Origin: Bryobacterales bacterium
Lineage (GTDB): Bacteria > Acidobacteriota > Terriglobia > Bryobacterales > Bryobacteraceae
Length of the DNA: 18,875 nt
NCBI GenBank assembly: GCA_003487005.1
Contig: DNFG01000042.1
Span: 1-18,875 of the forward strand
Direction: 5' to 3'
Positions 15,436-18,875 of this stretch are shown one piece after another. The translations under genes were made by a program, and so were the position numbers. Each line of letters opens with the position of its first letter. Position 1 is the first letter of the stretch. The notes beneath the pieces are model-generated. The model saw nothing but the letters and a program-made list of their open reading frames with translations, did no database searches and was not told the DNA's origin.

Positions 15436-15684
15436 TTACCGGTAAGCGTCCTTGCGATTCCGGACAGTGTGGATATGCAGGGTCTGTGGGTGTTCTTCGG
15501 TGAAGCGGACGCGGTAGTCGCCGACGCGCAGGCGCTTCTCGCCCGCCTCGCCCCTCAGTTCCTTCACGTCCCCGATGCCGTGCTCGGCGAAGCGGTGGAT
15601 CGCCGCGAGGATGTTCATCGCGATGTGCTGGGGGATGGCGCGAATGTCGGACTTGGCTTCAGCGGAAAAGACGATCCGCCTCAA
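15436..15684 (-). CDS. RelE/ParE-superfamily toxin
   Basis: This 82-residue basic protein has the RelE/ParE fold signature: an N-terminal strand RIVFSAEAKSDI, two helices, then VKELRGE (40-46), EKRLRVGDYRVRFTEE (49-64) and the final strand IHTVRNRKDAYR (71-82). RelE types cleave mRNA at the ribosome, whereas ParE types act on gyrase; the sequence alone does not settle which. The start is a TTG at 15684 that overlaps the antitoxin's TGA stop (TTGA), a translational coupling that would keep toxin output below antitoxin output. It is the distal gene of the pair, in antitoxin-first order. Confidence 0.88.
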   Translation of the reverse strand: MRRIVFSAEAKSDIRAIPQHIAMNILAAIHRFAEHGIGDVKELRGEAGEKRLRVGDYRVRFTEEHPQTLHIHTVRNRKDAYR

Positions 15685-15953
15685 GCGGCCGGGTCCTTGG
15701 CGGCGGCGCGAATCTGTTCCATGCTCAGGCCCAATTCGACTGCTACGTCTTCAAGCGGGATGCCCTCGTTTTGACGAAACCATTCCTTGGAGCGGGCGAC
15801 CGCGGCTTCCTCCTCCGCGGTGATCTCCTCGTCCTCTGCCGTGTTGGGCACCATCACTTCGAGCAGGGTCCTGATGGCATTCACCTGCTGCGGCGCCAGA
15901 CGGTCGATCATGGCATGGACGTGTTTGCGGTCCTGTTGTTGATTCACGGCCAT
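15681..15953 (-). CDS. Antitoxin partner of the RelE/ParE-type toxin
   Basis: This 90-residue acidic protein starts at the ATG at 15953, with GGAGG at 15963-15967 nine bases upstream; the longer open frame from 16133 overlaps another gene and is Arg-rich noise. It opens with helix-forming HVHAMIDRLAPQQVNAIRTLLEVMV and has a strongly acidic middle (EDEEITAEEEAAVARSKEW). It ends with a segment, GIPLEDVAVELGLSMEQI, that looks like an antitoxin C-terminus wrapping the toxin. I see no classic ribbon-helix-helix or Xre DNA-binding motif, so autoregulation is uncertain. Assignment rests on the overlap with the toxin gene and resemblance to the small acidic partners seen beside such toxins. Confidence 0.75.
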   Translation of the reverse strand: MAVNQQQDRKHVHAMIDRLAPQQVNAIRTLLEVMVPNTAEDEEITAEEEAAVARSKEWFRQNEGIPLEDVAVELGLSMEQIRAAAKDPAA

Positions 15954-15991
15954 CTCAGCGGCCCTCCGACACCAGTGTAAGCCAGCCTGTG

Positions 15992-16231
15992 TCACCGGGC
16001 GAAGAAGAGGACGTGGCCGCAGTCGTCGCAGACCATGGCCTGGGACTCTTTGTTGGCCCAGTCGAGGCCGAAGAAGGTCATGCCGCGGCTGTTCAGGAGC
16101 ACTTTTTTCTCCCAGAACTGGTCGTGGTTGCACAGCGGGCAGCGAATGGAGCGCCCCTTGACGATCAACTGCGCGGCCACCCGGTTCTTCTTCTTCGCGG
16201 TCTCCGGCATGCTCTCGAAAACGTAGGGCAT
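15992..16231 (-). CDS. Small zinc-ribbon protein
   Basis: This 79-residue protein has two CxxC knuckles, CPLC (31-34) and CDDC (68-71), which should bind one zinc. Around them are GRSIRCPLCNHDQFWEKKVLLNSRGMTFFGLDW and a C-terminal CGHVLFF. Small ribbons of this kind are predicted nucleic-acid- or protein-binding modules of unknown function. AAGGAG at 16238-16243 lies 6 bases before the ATG at 16231, a strong ribosome binding site. It is followed 38 bases later by the antitoxin and toxin genes on the same strand, so the three may be one transcript. A perfect 36-bp palindrome lies 61 bases upstream of its start codon. Confidence 0.85.
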   Translation of the reverse strand: MPYVFESMPETAKKKNRVAAQLIVKGRSIRCPLCNHDQFWEKKVLLNSRGMTFFGLDWANKESQAMVCDDCGHVLFFAR

Positions 16232-16291
16232 CGCGATCTCCTTATAAAGAAAGAGACGAAGGGTCCGGGTGCGGGGTTCACAAAACCGGAT

Positions 16292-16327
16292 GCAATTGAC
16301 TATTGTACATGTACAATAGTCAATTGC
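16292..16327. repeat. Perfect 36-bp palindrome at the end of the ABC-F gene
   Basis: Each half is 18 bases (left half GCAATTGACTATTGTACA), the symmetry centre lies between 16309 and 16310, and there is no mismatch and no loop. The ABC-F stop codon (16320-16322) lies inside it. It is AT-rich in a GC-rich region. It could be an operator for the zinc-ribbon gene, a transcription terminator stem for the ABC-F gene (a TTTT follows on the - strand), or an insertion remnant. The core TTGTACATGTACAA resembles symmetric sites of dimeric repressors such as the MarR or PadR types; that is inference. Confidence 0.9.
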
Positions 16328-18110
16328 CGGATTGGCGTTCTTCCAGCTCCGCCCAGCGGGCGTAGAGGGTGTCGACGGCTTGTTGGGCGGCTTGTTCTTC
16401 GCGGTAGCAGACCTCGATCCGGGCGGGGTCGGAGACGGTTTCGGGGGCGTGGAGAGCCTGCTGGGCGGCCTCCAGACGCGTTTCGGCCTCCATGATGCGC
16501 TCTTCCATGGTGTCCCATTCGCGCTGTTCGAGGTAGCTGAGTTTCTTCTTCGATGGCGGGGTGGCGTTGTTCGTGGCGGGGGGCTTCGGATCGCGTTCCG
16601 GAAGCGGTTTTTGAGTCCGTTTTTCCCGCAAATAAGCGTCCCATTGCGCGAGATCGGCGAACAGTTCCGCGCCGCCCTGACCGTCGATACCGAGGATGCC
16701 GTTGGCGACGCTGTCCATCAGATAGCGGTCGTGGGTGACGAGCACCATGGCGCCGGGGAATTCGGCGAGACCCTCTTCAAGGACTTCCAGGGTGGGCAGA
16801 TCGAGGTCGTTGGTGGGCTCATCGAGCAGGAGGACGTCAGCTTCTTCGAGCATCAGACGGGCGATGTGGATCCGGGCGCGTTCGCCGCCGGAGAGGCTGC
16901 CGACGGGCTGGGGGAGCTGTTCCTCTCTGAAAAGAAAGCGTTTAGCCCAGCTATTCACATGAACGGGGCGGCCCTGATAGATGACCGAATCGCCTTCGGG
17001 GGCGAGGGCGCGGCGGAGGGTCTGTTCGGGGGGGAACTGCTCGCGCATCTGGTCGAAGTACACGATTCTGAGCTGATCCGCACGCTTGATTGTGCCTTCG
17101 GAAGGGGCCAAATCGCCCTTCAGAATGCGCAAGAGCGTGGTTTTGCCGCAGCCATTGGAGCCGGCGAGGCCGAGGCGGCGTCCGGGGGCGAGGACGAGGT
17201 TCAGATTGCGGAAGAGGGTCCGGCCGGCGACTTCGGCGGCGAGGCTGTCGAGTTCGATGAGGCGGCGGGTTTTACGGTCGGAGGCGGTGAAGTCGATGGC
17301 GGCGGTGGAGGTGCGGGCGCGCTGCTCCATGTCTTCGAGGGAGGCGATCATGCGGGCGGCTTCGTCAAGGCGGGCCTTGGACTTGCGGGTCCGGGCCTTG
17401 GCGCCGCGGCGGAGCCATTCGACTTCGCGGCGGACGCGGGCGGCGAGTCCCTCGCGTTCCTTTTCGCGGGCTTCGAACCAAGCTTCACGTTTTTCGAGGA
17501 AGGCGGAGTAGTTTCCGGCGACGCGGAAGGCGCCGTCGGGGTAGCGGCGGTTCAACTCCATCATGTGAGTGGCCACGTTTTCAAGGAAATAGCGGTCGTG
17601 GCTGACGATGAAGGAGGCGAAGGGGGCGGTGGCGAGGAGGCGTTCAAGCCACTGGATGCCCTCGATGTCGAGATGGTTGGTGGGTTCGTCGAGGAGGAGG
17701 AGGTCAGGTTGTTCGGCGAGGGCGCGGGCGATGGCGAGACGTTTGCGGGAGCCGCCGGAGAGTGCGCCGGCGAGGACTGCGGGGTCGGAGAAGCCGGCCT
17801 GTCCGAGGATGACGGGGGTTTGGGCGGGTTCGCGGGCGGCGGCCTCGATGATGGCGGCGGCGGAGAGGGCGGGGTCGAATTCGGGGTCCTGGTCAACGAA
17901 GCTGATGCGAAGGCCCTTGCGGGGGGCAACTTCCCCGGAATCAGGGGTTTCGCGGCCGCCCAGGATGGCAAGCAGGGTGGATTTTCCGGCGCCATTGGGG
18001 CCAATCAGACCGTGGCGCTCGCCCTCTTCGATATTGAGGGAGATGCCGGTGAAGAGGGGGAAAGCGCCAAACTGTTTGGTCACCGAGGCGACGTTCATCA
18101 ACAAAGCCAT
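16320..18110 (-). CDS. uup: ABC-F ATPase, Uup-like
   Basis: This 596-residue protein has two ABC ATPase domains and no membrane segment. Domain 1 has Walker A GPNGAGKST (37-45), signature LSGGS (117-121) and DEPTNHLD (141-148). Domain 2 has GSNGCGKTT (317-325), LSGGE (406-410) and DEPTNDLD (430-437). The linker (~205-275) is charged and helical with LRRGAKARTRKSKARLDEA. The C-terminal ~70 residues (524-596) form a coiled coil, KKKLSYLEQREWDTMEERI onwards, typical of Uup rather than EttA. ABC-F proteins act on the ribosome, and Uup is also linked to branched DNA intermediates and transposon excision. The start at 18110 is chosen by family alignment; another ATG four codons later is possible. 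The frame continues upstream to 18293 only through unlikely sequence. The stop codon lies inside the palindrome. Confidence 0.93.
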   Translation of the reverse strand: MALLMNVASVTKQFGAFPLFTGISLNIEEGERHGLIGPNGAGKSTLLAILGGRETPDSGEVAPRKGLRISFVDQDPEFDPALSAAAIIEAAAREPAQTPVILGQAGFSDPAVLAGALSGGSRKRLAIARALAEQPDLLLLDEPTNHLDIEGIQWLERLLATAPFASFIVSHDRYFLENVATHMMELNRRYPDGAFRVAGNYSAFLEKREAWFEAREKEREGLAARVRREVEWLRRGAKARTRKSKARLDEAARMIASLEDMEQRARTSTAAIDFTASDRKTRRLIELDSLAAEVAGRTLFRNLNLVLAPGRRLGLAGSNGCGKTTLLRILKGDLAPSEGTIKRADQLRIVYFDQMREQFPPEQTLRRALAPEGDSVIYQGRPVHVNSWAKRFLFREEQLPQPVGSLSGGERARIHIARLMLEEADVLLLDEPTNDLDLPTLEVLEEGLAEFPGAMVLVTHDRYLMDSVANGILGIDGQGGAELFADLAQWDAYLREKRTQKPLPERDPKPPATNNATPPSKKKLSYLEQREWDTMEERIMEAETRLEAAQQALHAPETVSDPARIEVCYREEQAAQQAVDTLYARWAELEERQSGN

Positions 18111-18197
18111 GTCCTTCCAGTGAAGCACAGGGGCGGGCGATGGCATGGTGCAGGCGGGGGAAATCGATGTGGGCATCCGGGTGCGGGAGATATGAGC

Positions 18198-18761
18198 ATG
18201 CAGTTTCGTTTTCTCGTGTTGGCTCTCTTGCTCACTTGCGGTTCGCTTTGCGGTCAGTCGTTTGGAGGGGGCGTCAAAGGTGGATTTGGGCACAATGCGG
18301 CGGATGCGTGGTCGAGGGGGGAAACCAGAGAGTCAATTCGACACACGATGGGGCTGTTCGTGGAAGTTCGTTTGCCGTTCGGCCTGGCGGTGGAAGCGGA
18401 TGCGCTGCGGCGGCCGGCGACCTACACCTACGAGAGCGGCACGCCGGGGTGGGCGTTCCGGGAAGGGCGGGCGGAGGGCACGGCCTGGGAGTACCCGGTG
18501 CTGCTGAAGGCGCGGATTGGGCTCTGGAGGTGGAAGCCGTTTGTGGTTGCCGGACCCACATTCCAGAGATTTGGCGCGATGTCGGGGAGCCAGAGTTGCG
18601 CGGGTCCGGCGTGCGGGGTGGGCTTGGGGCCGATTTCTGTCGATTTTCCGGGGCGAACCGAGCGCGGATTCAGCATGGGGGGCGGGCTGGAGCGGCGTTG
18701 CGGTGAACCTCACGCCCTCGCCGGCCCGCTCGGCCTCGTAGCGCAGGTTGAAGGCGCTTGA
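18198..18761 (+). CDS. Small outer membrane beta-barrel protein, C-terminus probably disrupted
   Basis: The ATG at 18198 lies 7 bases after GGGAGA (18185-18190); another ATG at 18192 is too close to it. The product has a signal peptide, MQFRFLVLALLLTCGSLCGQ. Barrel strands follow, such as FGGGVKGGFGHNA, MGLFVEVRLPFGLAVEADAL, WEYPVLLKARIGLWRWKPFVVAGPTFQRF and GFSMGGGLE, a pattern of small acidobacterial outer membrane barrels. After GGGLE (about residue 166) the sequence becomes RRCGEPHALAGPLGLVAQVEGA, which lacks strand pattern and the expected terminal aromatic residue. A frameshift or an assembly join near 18690-18700 is likely, so the native C-terminus is missing. It is divergent from the ABC-F gene with 87 bases between starts. 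Confidence 0.65.
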   Translation: MQFRFLVLALLLTCGSLCGQSFGGGVKGGFGHNAADAWSRGETRESIRHTMGLFVEVRLPFGLAVEADALRRPATYTYESGTPGWAFREGRAEGTAWEYPVLLKARIGLWRWKPFVVAGPTFQRFGAMSGSQSCAGPACGVGLGPISVDFPGRTERGFSMGGGLERRCGEPHALAGPLGLVAQVEGA

Positions 18762-18783
18762 GGCGAGGAACAACGGATCTCAC

Positions 18784-18875
18784 GTGGGTGTTGATTTTGT
18801 TTTTATATTATGTGTTGTTTGATTGTTTTTTTTTGTTTTTTGGTTTTTTTTTTAGTTGGTATTTTGTTTTTATGT
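18784..18875. other. C-free, T-rich contig-end tract
   Basis: These last 92 bases contain no C, few A and long T runs broken by G, in a region otherwise far above 60% GC. No gene is visible. The abrupt change suggests low-quality sequence at a contig end rather than biology. Confidence 0.7.

Noticed and set aside
14881..15774. 297-codon + strand open frame over the SIR2-like gene and the toxin
   Set aside because: It is antisense to two genes with recognisable motifs and crosses their boundary; its own translation shows no domain.
16296..16323. Promoter within the palindrome (TTGACT, 17 bases, then GTCAAT on the - strand)
   Set aside because: The symmetry creates a TTGACT on both strands, but the -10 partner matches only three of six positions, so I do not call a promoter.
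16332..18191. Long + strand open frame leading into the small barrel gene
   Set aside because: This part is antisense to the Uup-like ABC-F gene. The real + strand gene begins only at 18198, where a ribosome binding site and signal peptide appear.
1..18875. CRISPR arrays, tRNA or rRNA genes, transposases
   Set aside because: I looked for regularly spaced repeats, cloverleaf-like segments and transposase motifs and saw none.

Overview
The window looks like a chromosomal piece of a high-GC Gram-negative bacterium, most likely an Acidobacteriota member of the Bryobacterales/Solibacter type. This is inferred from gene content, since no marker RNA is present. The supporting content is a large Oar/TonB-receptor-like outer membrane protein of the kind expanded in that group, a PadR-DUF2812 pair, a DUF2490 protein, small acidobacterial-style beta-barrel proteins, and pervasive C/G-ending codons.

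Region 1 (278-5809, + strand) is a purine biosynthesis operon, purQ-purL-purF, with an aminotransferase attached 3 bases after purF. Junctions are 5 bases (purQ/purL), an 8-base overlap (purL/purF) and 3 bases (purF/aminotransferase), so co-transcription and translational coupling are likely. PurL is the short form that needs PurS, but purS is not in the window. Region 2 (5708-7568, - strand) holds a SAM-dependent methyltransferase and a secreted amidohydrolase. The amidohydrolase diverges, across only 53 bases, from an 881-residue outer membrane receptor-like protein (7622-10267, +).

Region 3 (10268-14153) carries a PadR regulator translationally coupled to a DUF2812 membrane protein. In front of padR are two matching inverted repeats exactly 30 bp apart. 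There follow a DUF4287/DUF5655 protein, a TonB-type energy transducer that could power outer membrane receptors, a DUF2490 outer membrane protein and a YceH (DUF480) protein.

Region 4 (14164-16231) is a small accessory patch. It has a short solitary HicB-like antitoxin, a SIR2-like protein (candidate NAD-consuming defence or stress effector) in visibly lower-GC DNA, a RelE/ParE-type toxin with its upstream antitoxin, and a zinc-ribbon protein. A perfect 36-bp palindrome (16292-16327) separates this patch from the next gene.

Region 5 (16320-18875) has a Uup-like ABC-F ATPase on the - strand and a divergent small outer membrane beta-barrel protein on the + strand whose C-terminus looks disrupted. 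The last 92 bases contain no C at all and look like a low-quality contig end. The strongest leads for something undescribed are the SIR2-like gene in its toxin-antitoxin setting, the 36-bp palindrome, and the paired PadR operators.
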